Part shown: in pieces, positions 17,536 to 26,139 of the stretch | Numbering within the stretch: the first letter of the stretch is position 1 | How the letters are laid out: every line of letters starts with the position of its first letter | NCBI GenBank assembly: GCA_024274705.1 | Contig: JAJSAL010000151.1 | Coordinates: 1 to 64,000 of the forward strand | DNA length: 64,000 nucleotides | Direction: 5' to 3' | Source: Spirochaetota bacterium | Lineage (GTDB): Bacteria > Spirochaetota > Spirochaetia > SPDA01 > JAJSAL01 | Program-made: the position numbers and the translations under genes | Notes under the pieces: generated by a model | Seen by the model: the letters and a program-made list of their open reading frames with translations, nothing else | The model's database searches: none | What the model was told of the DNA's origin: nothing

Positions 17536-18515
17536 TGAAACTGAAAGTAGATGCTCATCTCTGGTGTCTCGGGACCTATGCGGAACGGTACGTGCCTGGG
17601 GGATACTTCGACGCCATGAGTGTGGACGAACAGCTTTCGATCATGTCCGGCATCGAAGGACTCACCGGCTTGTTCACCTTTTATCCCTTCGGTCCCCTGC
17701 CGGAGGATCCGGTAACGGTGAAGGAGAAGCTGTCCGGCTTCGGGCTTACCGTTTCCAACCTGTGCGTTGAGAACTGGAGCGACAGGAAGTGGAAACATGG
17801 GGCCCTCTGTTCCAATGACGCAAAGATCCGTAAGGAGTGCATCCAGCTGTTCAAGAGGGGAATTGATGTCGCCAGGGAACTTGAAGCGGACAGCGTTCTT
17901 CTGTGGCCTGCCCATGACGGTTTCGACTACCCCTTCCAGGTGGATTACCGGGACGGTTGGAAGCACCTGGTGGAATCCTGCCGGGAGATCGGTGAATACG
18001 ACTCCTCTGTAAACGTAGCCATAGAGTATAAATCCAAGGACCCCAGGCAGAAACAGTACGTTGGCAACGTTGGGAAGCTGATGATGCTCTTAAACGATAT
18101 AGGATTGGACAATGTTACAGGCGTGGTGGACGTAGGTCATGCCTTCATGGCCCAGGAAAGCATTGCCGAATCCCTCATGATCCTGGATTCCCACGGCAAA
18201 CTCGGACAGATTCACTTAAACGAAAACTACAAGGATGCGGACCCGGACATGATCTTCGGCACCATCAACTTCTGGGAAATCCTGGAGTTCTTCTATTATC
18301 TTAACAAGACCGATTTCAAAGGGTGGTGCTCCATAGATATCATCAACGGCAGAGACGACAGGGCAAAATCCCTGGCAGTCGGGGTGGACCTTATCCGGAA
18401 GTACAAAGGGCTGGCAGACAGGCTGACGGAAAAATCGGCCGTCATCGACGAAAACCTGAATAGCTACCGGTTCGCCGACAACATGGAGCTTATCTCCGGA
18501 ATGGTATTCGGGTAA
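17535..18515 (+). CDS. TIM-barrel sugar isomerase/epimerase (AP-endonuclease 2 fold)
   Basis: 326 residues of the xylose-isomerase-like TIM-barrel superfamily that interconverts aldoses and ketoses or epimerises keto-sugars with a divalent metal. Likely metal and sugar residues lie in LLWPAHDGFDYPFQVDY, VAIEYKSKDPRQKQY (Glu), TGVVDVGHAFMAQES (Asp, His) and GQIHLNENYKD. It is clearly paralogous to the genes at 43.7 and 60.1 kb, sharing HDGFDYPF, EYKxKxPR and DxGHxxxA. Coupled to the kinase by a 1 nt overlap. Subfamily and substrate are unknown to me. Confidence 0.82.
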   Translation: MKLKVDAHLWCLGTYAERYVPGGYFDAMSVDEQLSIMSGIEGLTGLFTFYPFGPLPEDPVTVKEKLSGFGLTVSNLCVENWSDRKWKHGALCSNDAKIRKECIQLFKRGIDVARELEADSVLLWPAHDGFDYPFQVDYRDGWKHLVESCREIGEYDSSVNVAIEYKSKDPRQKQYVGNVGKLMMLLNDIGLDNVTGVVDVGHAFMAQESIAESLMILDSHGKLGQIHLNENYKDADPDMIFGTINFWEILEFFYYLNKTDFKGWCSIDIINGRDDRAKSLAVGVDLIRKYKGLADRLTEKSAVIDENLNSYRFADNMELISGMVFG

Positions 18516-18520
18516 AATTA

Positions 18521-18549
18521 TTGTTGCAATACCAAGAATATGATATAAT
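18521..18549 (+). promoter_or_regulatory. Putative promoter of the EF-hand-like lipoprotein
   Basis: TTGTTG (18521-18526), 17 nt, TATAAT (18544-18549), in a short AT-rich gap; GGAG precedes the next ATG. The lipoprotein can therefore be transcribed independently of the kinase-isomerase pair. Confidence 0.5.
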
Positions 18550-18582
18550 AAAATATTATTAAATCAAATGGAGTAAAAGTTT

Positions 18583-19434
18583 ATGAAACAATCAACGATC
18601 TTAAAAACGGGTATTGTACTTGCAGCTTTCCTGTTCACTCTCACATCCTGCGGGCTCTTCAGTCCCTTAGCGGATTACTTAGGGGTAATGCTCAAAGTGG
18701 ATGGAAATGGCCATTTCAAAAACGAGATTACCTACAGATTGAACGATGATACTTATAGATTTACACCTGAAGGCACAGTAGAATACTATGATGAAAGCTA
18801 TGAAGATGCAGGTGAGGACCATGACGGTGATGGCCAGGTTGGTGAAGGCTGGGTAATAACTACTGGATACAAAGGAACCTACACATGGAACAAAGACAAT
18901 TTTATACTGACAGAGATTGTCTCGCAAGGTATTCTGAACGGAGAATGGTCCAATGTAACAAACCAATCCACTTATACGACACCCATGTATTTTACGGAAA
19001 CACGGTACGGTATTGTGTATATAGAAACCGGAGAAAACGTATGGCAGGCAATATATACCACGGACATACAGAATACGAGTACTGAAATTGAGGAAGAAAC
19101 CTTAACAATAACCGAAGCGTCTTATGAATATCACTATAAATCAGAAGAAAAGAATACTGCAGGCACAGCTATTGACGGATTCGAAGTGATATCTAGCGGT
19201 ACCTATACCTTGTTTCCCGACGGTGTTAAATGGAAAAAAGGAAACACTGTTACCGTTCTGGCTACCATCACACTGGAAAAATATAAATGGTTTGATAACA
19301 CAGCAGCAAATGCATGGGATCCTACTTTTACTGAAGACAATGATCAGTCCAGAGAGAGCATCAATCTGTTCCATGCAGGTAGTTTCATCGTGTACTTCCC
19401 TAGGGTTACCGCATATAGAAGTATACCCCGTTAG
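18583..19434 (+). CDS. Lipoprotein of unknown function with a Ca-loop-like motif
   Basis: 283 residues. Signal peptide with lipobox LTSC, lipidated Cys23. The mature protein is beta-rich with repeated lipocalin-like phrases (TYRLNDDTYRFTPEGTVEYY; YTWNKDNFILTEI; SSGTYTLFPDGVKW), as in secreted barrel or beta-sandwich lipoproteins of spirochaetes. Residues 79-90, DHDGDGQVGEGW, look like an EF-hand or dockerin-type calcium loop. No enzyme motif seen. Transcribed from its own promoter and closed by a strong terminator. Confidence 0.7.
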   Translation: MKQSTILKTGIVLAAFLFTLTSCGLFSPLADYLGVMLKVDGNGHFKNEITYRLNDDTYRFTPEGTVEYYDESYEDAGEDHDGDGQVGEGWVITTGYKGTYTWNKDNFILTEIVSQGILNGEWSNVTNQSTYTTPMYFTETRYGIVYIETGENVWQAIYTTDIQNTSTEIEEETLTITEASYEYHYKSEEKNTAGTAIDGFEVISSGTYTLFPDGVKWKKGNTVTVLATITLEKYKWFDNTAANAWDPTFTEDNDQSRESINLFHAGSFIVYFPRVTAYRSIPR

Positions 19435-19473
19435 TGACCAATCAATCCGCGTTCCGAAGAATCCTGAACGCTG

Positions 19474-19524
19474 CAGCCGGACTTCCTCTGTGCATGAGCT
19501 TCGCTTACATGCGGCTGTTTTTTT
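19474..19524 (+). terminator. Terminator after the lipoprotein gene
   Basis: CAGCCG (19474-19479) pairs with CGGCTG (19512-19517), followed by T7. A nested GCATG/CATGC hairpin lies inside. Confidence 0.7.
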
Positions 19525-19606
19525 CCGGTTTTGTAGTACAAAAATGCGAAATATGGTATAGGTTTATTTAAGACAAACAATTTATTTTATTCATCTGGAG
19601 GAAAAT

Positions 19607-20335
19607 ATGAAGAAGCTATTGTTACTCACCATCATTGCTCTGCTGGTTCTGACGGTTTTTTCCGGGTGTGCCCTGTTCATAAGAACCGGATTCGTGGAAG
19701 GGTACATCATCGATGCAACCACCGGCTCAGGGCTTCCCAATGTTACTATAGGTGTCCAGGGAGAACGGCGGTATTCGGCTGTTTCGGATTTTCTCGGATT
19801 CTTTTCTCTTGAAGCTCCTATCGGGACCCAGGTTATTATCTTTGAATTTCCCGGGTACGACCTCGAACCGGTTACCGTGCTGGTGGTTGACGGCGGAACG
19901 ACTATCCTCCAGGACGGTGAAATCCTGGCCAGTCCTGCGCTCTCACCCGGACAGTACAGGTTCGTCCTGATATGGGGAGAACAGCCGTATGACCTGGATT
20001 CCCACATGGTGACCCCTTCCGCCGAGCATATCTATTTTGGAAATCAAACCGGAACGGGATTATACCTGGACGTAGACGATACATCGAGTTACGGTCCGGA
20101 AACCATTACCATAACAGACGTGGCAACCGGGACATACGGGTACTACGTACATAACTATTCAGGATCTCCTGAGATCACCACTTCAGAGGCAATCGTGAAA
20201 GTGTATGACGCAACCGGTCTTCTCCGGACGATTAATATTCCCACCAGCGGAACCGGATTGTACTGGAATGTCGCTACCTTAAGCGGTTTAACCCTGACCG
20301 TGTACAACACGATAGAGGCGAGTGAACCATACTAA
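19607..20335 (+). CDS. Lipoprotein: carboxypeptidase-regulatory-like plus YfaP/DUF2135-like domains
   Basis: 242 residues. Signal peptide ends in a lipobox (VFSGC). Residues about 30-105 form a carboxypeptidase-regulatory-like beta-sandwich (VEGYIIDATTGSGLPNVTIG, then SDFLGFFSLEAPIG). Residues about 115-235 match the YfaP/DUF2135 pattern: YRFVLIWGEQPYDLDSHMVTP, YLDVDDTSSYGPETITI, GTYGYYVHNYSG. Such proteins sit on the cell surface or periplasm, often near tethering or polysaccharide functions; no catalytic residues are seen. GGAGG stands before the ATG. A shared terminator separates it from the convergent URO-D gene. Confidence 0.75.
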   Translation: MKKLLLLTIIALLVLTVFSGCALFIRTGFVEGYIIDATTGSGLPNVTIGVQGERRYSAVSDFLGFFSLEAPIGTQVIIFEFPGYDLEPVTVLVVDGGTTILQDGEILASPALSPGQYRFVLIWGEQPYDLDSHMVTPSAEHIYFGNQTGTGLYLDVDDTSSYGPETITITDVATGTYGYYVHNYSGSPEITTSEAIVKVYDATGLLRTINIPTSGTGLYWNVATLSGLTLTVYNTIEASEPY

Positions 20336-20363
20336 CCTGGCCTTAAAATCGCCTAGAACGCAG

Positions 20364-20394
20364 GGGCTGTCCTTTCGGGGTCAGCCCTTTCTTT
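20364..20394. terminator. Convergent terminator
   Basis: GGGCTG (20364-20369) pairs with CAGCCC (20382-20387), then TTTCTTT on the plus strand. It overlaps the last codon of the minus-strand URO-D gene. Confidence 0.6.
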
Positions 20395-21577
20395 CGTTAA
20401 AATTATCTATTATACAGTTCAGTTTTTCCCGGTAATAGGAAAAGTTCTCCCAGGTGCAGTCCGGTGACGCGAAGTGATCCAGGTGGGGGATGTATCTTCC
20501 TTTCTGAAGAAGCTGTTTTACTATTTCCAGCTCCCCGTCGATTGCCTGTTTCCCGCCGGAGCTGAACAGCACCCGTTTGTCAAAACCGCCCAGCACCTGG
20601 AACTCCGGAAAACCTTTACGTATGCGGAGGAGATCGTTTCCGGCGGCCCGTTCGAAGGGATACATACCGGTAACCCCGGTTTCTGCGATAAGGGGAACCA
20701 GGTCCTCCACGTACCCGTCGCTGTCGGTAAGGATGATGTCCACTCCGGACTCCAGGGCGAACCCGACCATCTGTTTGTACCTGGGCGTAAGAAATTCCCT
20801 GAAATGGTCCGGGGAGATCAGGGAGCCCTGTTTACCCGCCATATCTTCCCAGATGAGAATGCAGTCCACCTTCACGTCCCGGAGGATCCTGTCGTAATAG
20901 CGGAGGAGAAAGTGCAGGAACGTGTCGCACATGTCGTGGATCATGTCCGGCTGATCGTACAGGGCGATGAGATAACCGGTAACACCCATGATCTGCCTGG
21001 GAAATCCTAGAAACCCTCCCACAGTACCTCCTAAGCGGATGGGGAAATCCCTCTCTTCAAGCCTTTCGGCGATACCGTCCCAGCCCGGGGGAAGCCTCTT
21101 TTCGATGGTGGACGGGTGGTAGTACTCCTTGTACTCGTTCCAGGAGTTCCAGTCTTTTACCGGACTCTCGAGCTCCATGGGGAGGGAACCCATGGAGACG
21201 TCATTTTTACACAGCACCCCGTAGGCGTCCCGGTAGAGCACATGGGTATCCGTTTTCTCGATGATCTCCTCTTCGAACATGGGGCTGTAGTCCACGGGGA
21301 ACTTGGTAAGGTACGGGTCCAGGCCGAACACGGGCTGGACGTTCCTGTCACCTGCTTTCTCCATATCCTTCCCGATATTCCTGTTCGCCATGACGGCGAT
21401 GCCGTCGGAGTAATCTTCCGGTACCGGTTCCCGTACTTCAAGTCCCTGTTCAAACCAGGCGCGTACCGTACCTGCCCAGTATCCGAACTCAACTTTCGGG
21501 ACCTGTACCTCCGGAGTATACTCTCCGGGGTTCATACGCATCACTGAGAGAAATTTTTCTCTTGCATCGAGTGCCAT
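20381..21577 (-). CDS. URO-D-fold protein (DSDG subtype)
   Basis: 398 residues from the ATG at 21577. Belongs to the uroporphyrinogen-decarboxylase/cobalamin-methyltransferase fold, as shown by LIWEDMAGKQGSLISPDHFREFLTPRY, IILTDSDGYVEDLVPLIAETG and the C-terminal YIPHLDHFASPDCTWENF. It lacks the RPPVWxMRQAGRY-type N-terminus of true HemE and the Zn-binding His-x-Cys of MtaA/MtbA methyltransferases, so neither role is supported. It is most like the paralogue at 37.5 kb. Last gene of the RpiR-RLP-dehydrogenase run, 9 nt after another URO-D gene. No corrinoid protein is encoded nearby. Confidence 0.78.
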   Translation of the reverse strand: MALDAREKFLSVMRMNPGEYTPEVQVPKVEFGYWAGTVRAWFEQGLEVREPVPEDYSDGIAVMANRNIGKDMEKAGDRNVQPVFGLDPYLTKFPVDYSPMFEEEIIEKTDTHVLYRDAYGVLCKNDVSMGSLPMELESPVKDWNSWNEYKEYYHPSTIEKRLPPGWDGIAERLEERDFPIRLGGTVGGFLGFPRQIMGVTGYLIALYDQPDMIHDMCDTFLHFLLRYYDRILRDVKVDCILIWEDMAGKQGSLISPDHFREFLTPRYKQMVGFALESGVDIILTDSDGYVEDLVPLIAETGVTGMYPFERAAGNDLLRIRKGFPEFQVLGGFDKRVLFSSGGKQAIDGELEIVKQLLQKGRYIPHLDHFASPDCTWENFSYYREKLNCIIDNFNERKG

Positions 21578-21586
21578 GATGCACAA

Positions 21587-22699
21587 CTAGTACCGGCCGT
21601 ATTTGTGTACCGCATTGATCATGGTGATGAAATTTTCATGGGGTATGTAGTTTACAACACTGTGGCTGGACGCCGCTTCCCACCGGCCTCCTCCTTTCAT
21701 CATCACTTCACAGTGGGCCTTCACATCATTCTCCACGTCTTCCGTGGTTCCCCGTACCAGGGGATACTCGATGTCGATATTTCCGGAAAGGGTAACCCGG
21801 TTCCCGTACCGTTTCTTGTATTCACGGTAATCGCACCCGGATGGATCCATGGGGTTGATGCAGTTGATGCCCATATCGATAAGCATGTCCATCGCCTGGT
21901 CCAGTTTGCCGTCTGAATGAAACTTGACGGGGATCCCCGCATCGAGGGCAGGCTGAATAATCCTCTCATACGAAGGGCGCCAGATCTTCCAAAAAATGTC
22001 CGGAGGTATAAACATACCGGTGTTGAAGGCAAAATCGTCTGCAACAAAGAGAATATCCACGCCTTCCGCAATTGCACGGCGGTGAAGCTCTTCGTAGAAA
22101 TCCGCCGATTTCGATATCAATTCTTCCAGGAACTCCTGGTCTTCTAAAGACATGATCATACAGTCGTGCATACCGATGACGAACTCGTACAGAGTCTGAA
22201 AAAGACACCCGGAAAGCATAACCACCCCTATTTTCGTCCCCTCTACCGCTTTCCTGTATTCCCGGACATACCGGAGAACGTGTTCCAGTTCCGGTTCACC
22301 CGGCCATATCACCCTCTCCAAATCCTTCCTGGATTTCAGGCTCTTGTCATACATGAAATCAACGGTTCCGTCCTCTTTTTTCTGCTTGATCGGTGTCCAG
22401 AGGGCTTCCAGGGCGATGGCATCCTGACCTATGACGTTGCACAGATTGATATAATCTTCCGGGTACATGGGCCTTATGTCCGCACTCGTTTCTTCAGCAC
22501 CTTTTGCGATGTCGCCGCCGACACTGAGAGTATTACCCGCAGGCTTACCCAGGATCTTTTCCACATGCTGATCTTCGATGAGCACCTCGAAATTCGGTAC
22601 CCTGTCGGTCTTCTCCCCCCGGTAAGCGGCTTTAAGCCGTTCAATATCCGGACCGGCTGCCAGAGGTTCGAATTCCTGTGTATTAACAGTATTTGCCAT
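21587..22699 (-). CDS. URO-D-fold protein (HSDG subtype)
   Basis: AGGAGG sits 6 nt before the ATG at 22699, giving 370 residues. The N-terminus LKAAYRGEKTDRVPNFEVLI is the usual opening of environmental URO-D-like proteins. The barrel shows DILFVADDFAFNTGMFIPPD, VKFHSDGKLDQAMDML, INPMDPSG and VTLSGNID. HSDG occupies the place where Zn-dependent methyltransferases carry His-x-Cys. Function unknown. It sits 118 nt after the E1-beta gene; a 7 bp inverted repeat in that gap may control it separately. Confidence 0.78.
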   Translation of the reverse strand: MANTVNTQEFEPLAAGPDIERLKAAYRGEKTDRVPNFEVLIEDQHVEKILGKPAGNTLSVGGDIAKGAEETSADIRPMYPEDYINLCNVIGQDAIALEALWTPIKQKKEDGTVDFMYDKSLKSRKDLERVIWPGEPELEHVLRYVREYRKAVEGTKIGVVMLSGCLFQTLYEFVIGMHDCMIMSLEDQEFLEELISKSADFYEELHRRAIAEGVDILFVADDFAFNTGMFIPPDIFWKIWRPSYERIIQPALDAGIPVKFHSDGKLDQAMDMLIDMGINCINPMDPSGCDYREYKKRYGNRVTLSGNIDIEYPLVRGTTEDVENDVKAHCEVMMKGGGRWEAASSHSVVNYIPHENFITMINAVHKYGRY

Positions 22700-22732
22700 G
22701 AGCATCCTCCTTGCCTTCTGTTTTACGCGTAT

Positions 22733-22769
22733 GTGCATTGTACCATGATAAATCTGTTATAAAATGCAC
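22733..22769. promoter_or_regulatory. Inverted repeat upstream of the URO-D pair
   Basis: GTGCATT (22733-22739) and AATGCAC (22763-22769) are a perfect 7 bp inverted repeat 23 nt apart, in the only sizeable gap of the operon. Just beyond, ACAGA/TCTGT arms followed on the minus strand by T-rich DNA could be a weak terminator after E1-beta. Confidence 0.35.
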
Positions 22770-22817
22770 AAAAAAGTAAAAATGATACAGATTATGAACT
22801 CTGTCTTTTCCCTGCAA

Positions 22818-23834
22818 TTAAAACTCCCCTACCAAATTCCGTATTTCACCGGCGATCCGCTCCGGCTGCGGTATGTAGAACTTTTCCATCGGCGGGGAAA
22901 ACGGAGCCGGCGTGTTAGGCGCTGCGATCCTCCGGATCGGGGCAAGGAGATAATCAGGGATCCTCTCTGCCACCTGCATGCCGATTTCCGCGCCCAGGCC
23001 GCTCTGTTTGGGTGATTCCTCCACCACCGCCAGCCTGCCGGTTTTTTTAACCGAACCAATGATAAGATCGATATCCAGGGGCCAGAGGGTCCTGGGATCG
23101 ATCACTTCCACGTTGATTCCTTCCTGGGAAAGGGTTTCCGCAGCCTGCAGAGAATAATGCATCATCAGGAGGTTCGCCACGATGGTAACGTCCGAACCTT
23201 CCCTCCGGATAATTCCCTTCCCGATAGGCACGATGTAATCCTCATCGGGTATTTCGGAAGAGGCATCCAGGGTTCCTGCTTCCTGCCTGATGCCCTTGGA
23301 ACCGTAGAGACGCTTGTGCTCGAATATCAGCACCGGGTCGTCGTCCCGGACAGCCGCCCGGAGGAGTCCCATGGCGTCGTAAGCAGTGGCAGGGGCAACG
23401 ACCTTGATACCGGGACAGCCGATAAAATAAGGTTCCAGGTTCTGGGCGTGCTGCGACCCCCTTCCGGTGACGCCCACAGGTGCCCGCATAACCACCGGCA
23501 TGGTGAGCTTACCGCCGGACATGTAGCGCATCTTTGCTATCTGGTTTACCACCTGGTCCATGCAGCACAGGAGAAAGTCCCCGTACTGAACGTCTGCGAT
23601 AGGGCGCATGCCCATGGCACCGGCACCGCAGGCCATACCCATGATAGCGATCTCAGAGATCGGGGTGTCGATAATCCGGTCCCGGAAATCCTTCTCCAGT
23701 CCCAGGGTTACCGTAAAGGCTCCCCCGTATCCCCCGGGAATACCGATATCCTCCCCTATGCAGAACACGGCCTCGTCCCGCTCCATCTCGCCGTGAATAG
23801 CAGTACGCAGTGCTTCGGTTATACTCATCCTCAT
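22818..23834 (-). CDS. 2-oxoacid/acetoin dehydrogenase E1 subunit beta
   Basis: 338 residues, complete transketolase pyrimidine-binding plus C-terminal domain. Opening ITEALRTAIHGEMERDEAVFCIGEDIG and TPISEIAIMGMACGAGAMGMRPI are family hallmarks; VMRAPVGVTGRGSQHAQNLE and LRAAVRDDDPVLIFEHKRLYG follow. With E1-alpha it forms the ThDP-dependent enzyme that decarboxylates a 2-oxo acid or cleaves an acyloin and passes the acyl group to lipoyl-E2. The start overlaps the E1-alpha stop as ATGA. Sequence alone does not separate pyruvate, branched-chain and acetoin types. Confidence 0.9.
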   Translation of the reverse strand: MRMSITEALRTAIHGEMERDEAVFCIGEDIGIPGGYGGAFTVTLGLEKDFRDRIIDTPISEIAIMGMACGAGAMGMRPIADVQYGDFLLCCMDQVVNQIAKMRYMSGGKLTMPVVMRAPVGVTGRGSQHAQNLEPYFIGCPGIKVVAPATAYDAMGLLRAAVRDDDPVLIFEHKRLYGSKGIRQEAGTLDASSEIPDEDYIVPIGKGIIRREGSDVTIVANLLMMHYSLQAAETLSQEGINVEVIDPRTLWPLDIDLIIGSVKKTGRLAVVEESPKQSGLGAEIGMQVAERIPDYLLAPIRRIAAPNTPAPFSPPMEKFYIPQPERIAGEIRNLVGEF

Positions 23835-24835
23835 CTCGGCACCTCACAGGTTACGTACAGGTCTTCGTAGGTATCTTCAGGTTTCGGCTCTTCGCTGGTC
23901 TGGCCGAACAGGATCGCATCATCCACAGCTCTTTCCACCTCGTCTTTTATCGATTGTATTTCTTTCTCATCAGCCACGCCGTACTCCAGCAGGATCTTTT
24001 CACATGCCGGAACAGAATCCTTTCCTTTCCAGTGCTCTTTTTCTTCTTTGGTCATGTAATTGTTCGGGTCCCGCCGGGAATGGCCGCAGAGACGAAAGGT
24101 CTTCAGTTCCAGAAGGGTCGGCCCTTCCCCTTTCCGGGCCAGGTCCACTGCTTCCCTGGCGTGTTGGTACACTGCAAATACATCCATACCATCGGCAATA
24201 TCACTCCGCATTCCGTAGGCCGCACCCCGGTCCGCGATGTCCTTGATTTTCATCACCCGTTTTACACTGGTGGAAGCACCGTAAAGGTTGTTTTCACACA
24301 CGAACAGGGCGGGCAGATCGTAGACTGCCGCTGCGTTCAGCCCCTCGTGGAAGGCCCCTTCGTTGGATGCGCCGTCACCGAAAAAACTCACTGCAATGCG
24401 CTTTTCCTTCCGGATTTTGAAGGCCATGGCCATGCCCGCAATGATAGGGATGTTTCCTCCGACAATGGCTATAGCCGGAAGCATTCCTAAGCTTAAGTCT
24501 CCGACATGCATGGATCCGCCTTTCCCCTTACAGCACCCGGTAACTTTACCGTACAGCTCTGCAGCGACAGCATTAAGAGTGATTCCCCGGGCGATGGCGT
24601 GGCCGTGGGGTCTGTGGGTAGACGCAATAACGTCATCATCTTCGAGAGCGGCGGTTACGCCCACGGCGCAGGCTTCCTGCCCGATATATTGATGCACCGT
24701 ACCGGGCATCTTCCCTTCCAGGAAGAGGTACCGGATCTTCTCTTCGAATACCCGGATTTCCAGCATCCGGCGGTACATGCCTTGAACCTTATCCTTCCCC
24801 AATACATCGATTATCTTTTTATAGTCTGTTTTCAC
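23831..24835 (-). CDS. 2-oxoacid/acetoin dehydrogenase E1 subunit alpha
   Basis: 334 residues. The ThDP/Mg motif is intact: GDGASNEGAFHEGLNAA followed by PALFVCENN. Also visible are the VHQYIGQEACAVGV entry with the conserved Glu, TGCCKGKGGSMHVGD and ASTHRPHGHAIARG. Organisation and length match AcoA/PdhA-type alpha subunits. ATGA overlaps at both ends (E2 upstream, E1-beta downstream) show tight coupling and suggest near-stoichiometric synthesis. Confidence 0.9.
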   Translation of the reverse strand: MKTDYKKIIDVLGKDKVQGMYRRMLEIRVFEEKIRYLFLEGKMPGTVHQYIGQEACAVGVTAALEDDDVIASTHRPHGHAIARGITLNAVAAELYGKVTGCCKGKGGSMHVGDLSLGMLPAIAIVGGNIPIIAGMAMAFKIRKEKRIAVSFFGDGASNEGAFHEGLNAAAVYDLPALFVCENNLYGASTSVKRVMKIKDIADRGAAYGMRSDIADGMDVFAVYQHAREAVDLARKGEGPTLLELKTFRLCGHSRRDPNNYMTKEEKEHWKGKDSVPACEKILLEYGVADEKEIQSIKDEVERAVDDAILFGQTSEEPKPEDTYEDLYVTCEVPR

Positions 24836-26124
24836 GACATCTCCTCTTCAATAATGTTCTTCAGCTCCCCTAAGAATTCGGCTCCCTGTACCCCGTTCAC
24901 TACGCGGTGGTCGAAACTTCCCGTTACAATTACAGCCGGACGGATCCTCATGGTATCATCGTCGCCTATCACCATCTTCTTCTCCATCCTTCCGATGGCC
25001 AGGATACCCGCCTGTTTCGGGCTGATAATGGCGAAGAACTCATCCACCGGATACATCCCCAGGTTGCTCACTGTAAAGGTTCCCCCTTTCATGTCTTCCT
25101 TCTGAAGTTTTCCGTTCCGTACCTTTCCCGCCAGCCGGGAGATCCCTTTACCTATCTCACGAATATCCTTCGTGAGTGGGTCCCGAACAACCGGCACATA
25201 GAGTTCATCCCCTGAAGCAACGGCCAGGGCAATCCCGATGTTCCCGTACAGGTGTACCGTGTTGTCCTGGAAATATCCATTCAGCCTGGGATGCCTGGAC
25301 AGGGCAATCGCAATTGCTTTCACCAGGAACGCCGTTACGGATACCCTTTTTCCGTCGGGATAGGGATGATCTGCCCTGTGCTGCAGCAGATGGTCCATGT
25401 AGACCGTTGTTTTAAGATAGTAATGAGGTATCTCGTTCTTACTCTTTGAAAGATTGAACGCGATGGCCTGCTGGTTCCCGGTAAGCCCTATCCCGGCTTC
25501 ATGAACGCCGACAGGAGCAGGCGCACCCGATCGATACCCTTCAAGATCGTCCCTGGTGATCAGCCCCCCGGGTCCTGTACCTTTCACGCTGCTTAAGTCG
25601 ATACCATGCTTTTGAGCCAGGTTCCGTACGATTGCAGTGACCTTTACTCCGGAAACCGGTGACGTTACCCGGCCGAATAAGTCCTTACCGGTAACGGTAC
25701 CGCCCAGTCCGGTCCCAACCACTTCCTCAAGGTTACATCCCCTTTTAGCCGCAATATCCTGGGCTACAGGCGAGAGGGTTACCGGCGCGACTGATGCCGG
25801 TTGCCGCTGAAGGTGCAGCGGCTTAAGAGGTACCGGTTGTACTTCCGCCGGAACTGCCGTTCCCTCTCCTCTAGGCACCTCTTCCCCCTCAGCTCCGATA
25901 ATTGCAATGGCCGTCCCAGCCTGGATGACCGTGTCCGGTTCCACCAGGATTTTCAGCACCCTGCCGGAAGCAAAACTTTCCACTTCCATGGAGACCTTGT
26001 CTGTTTCCACTTCGCAGACCGGGTCTCCTTTTTGTATTGTGTCCCCTTCTTTTACAAGCCAGCCGACGAGTTTTACCTCGTCGGTGGTCTGGCTCAACGG
26101 GGGCATAACGATTTCAGTTGCCAT
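24832..26124 (-). CDS. Dihydrolipoamide acyltransferase (E2) with tandem E3-binding domains
   Basis: 430 residues. Lipoyl domain 1-80 with Lys43 in EVETDKVSMEVES. Two peripheral-subunit-binding domains follow, about 117-152 (VAQDIAAKRGCNLEEVVGTG) and 162-197 (IVRNLAQKHGIDLSSVKGTG). The catalytic CAT-like domain spans about 215-430 and ends DHRVVNG: His406 is present but the usual Asp of HxxxDG is Asn410. It transfers the acyl group to CoA and forms the complex core. Encoded 15 nt after the RLP gene and overlapping E1-alpha. Lipoylation by LipB/LipA from 10 kb is expected. No E3 gene is in the window. Confidence 0.9.
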   Translation of the reverse strand: MATEIVMPPLSQTTDEVKLVGWLVKEGDTIQKGDPVCEVETDKVSMEVESFASGRVLKILVEPDTVIQAGTAIAIIGAEGEEVPRGEGTAVPAEVQPVPLKPLHLQRQPASVAPVTLSPVAQDIAAKRGCNLEEVVGTGLGGTVTGKDLFGRVTSPVSGVKVTAIVRNLAQKHGIDLSSVKGTGPGGLITRDDLEGYRSGAPAPVGVHEAGIGLTGNQQAIAFNLSKSKNEIPHYYLKTTVYMDHLLQHRADHPYPDGKRVSVTAFLVKAIAIALSRHPRLNGYFQDNTVHLYGNIGIALAVASGDELYVPVVRDPLTKDIREIGKGISRLAGKVRNGKLQKEDMKGGTFTVSNLGMYPVDEFFAIISPKQAGILAIGRMEKKMVIGDDDTMRIRPAVIVTGSFDHRVVNGVQGAEFLGELKNIIEEEMS

Positions 26125-26139
26125 GGTTAGTTACCGCCC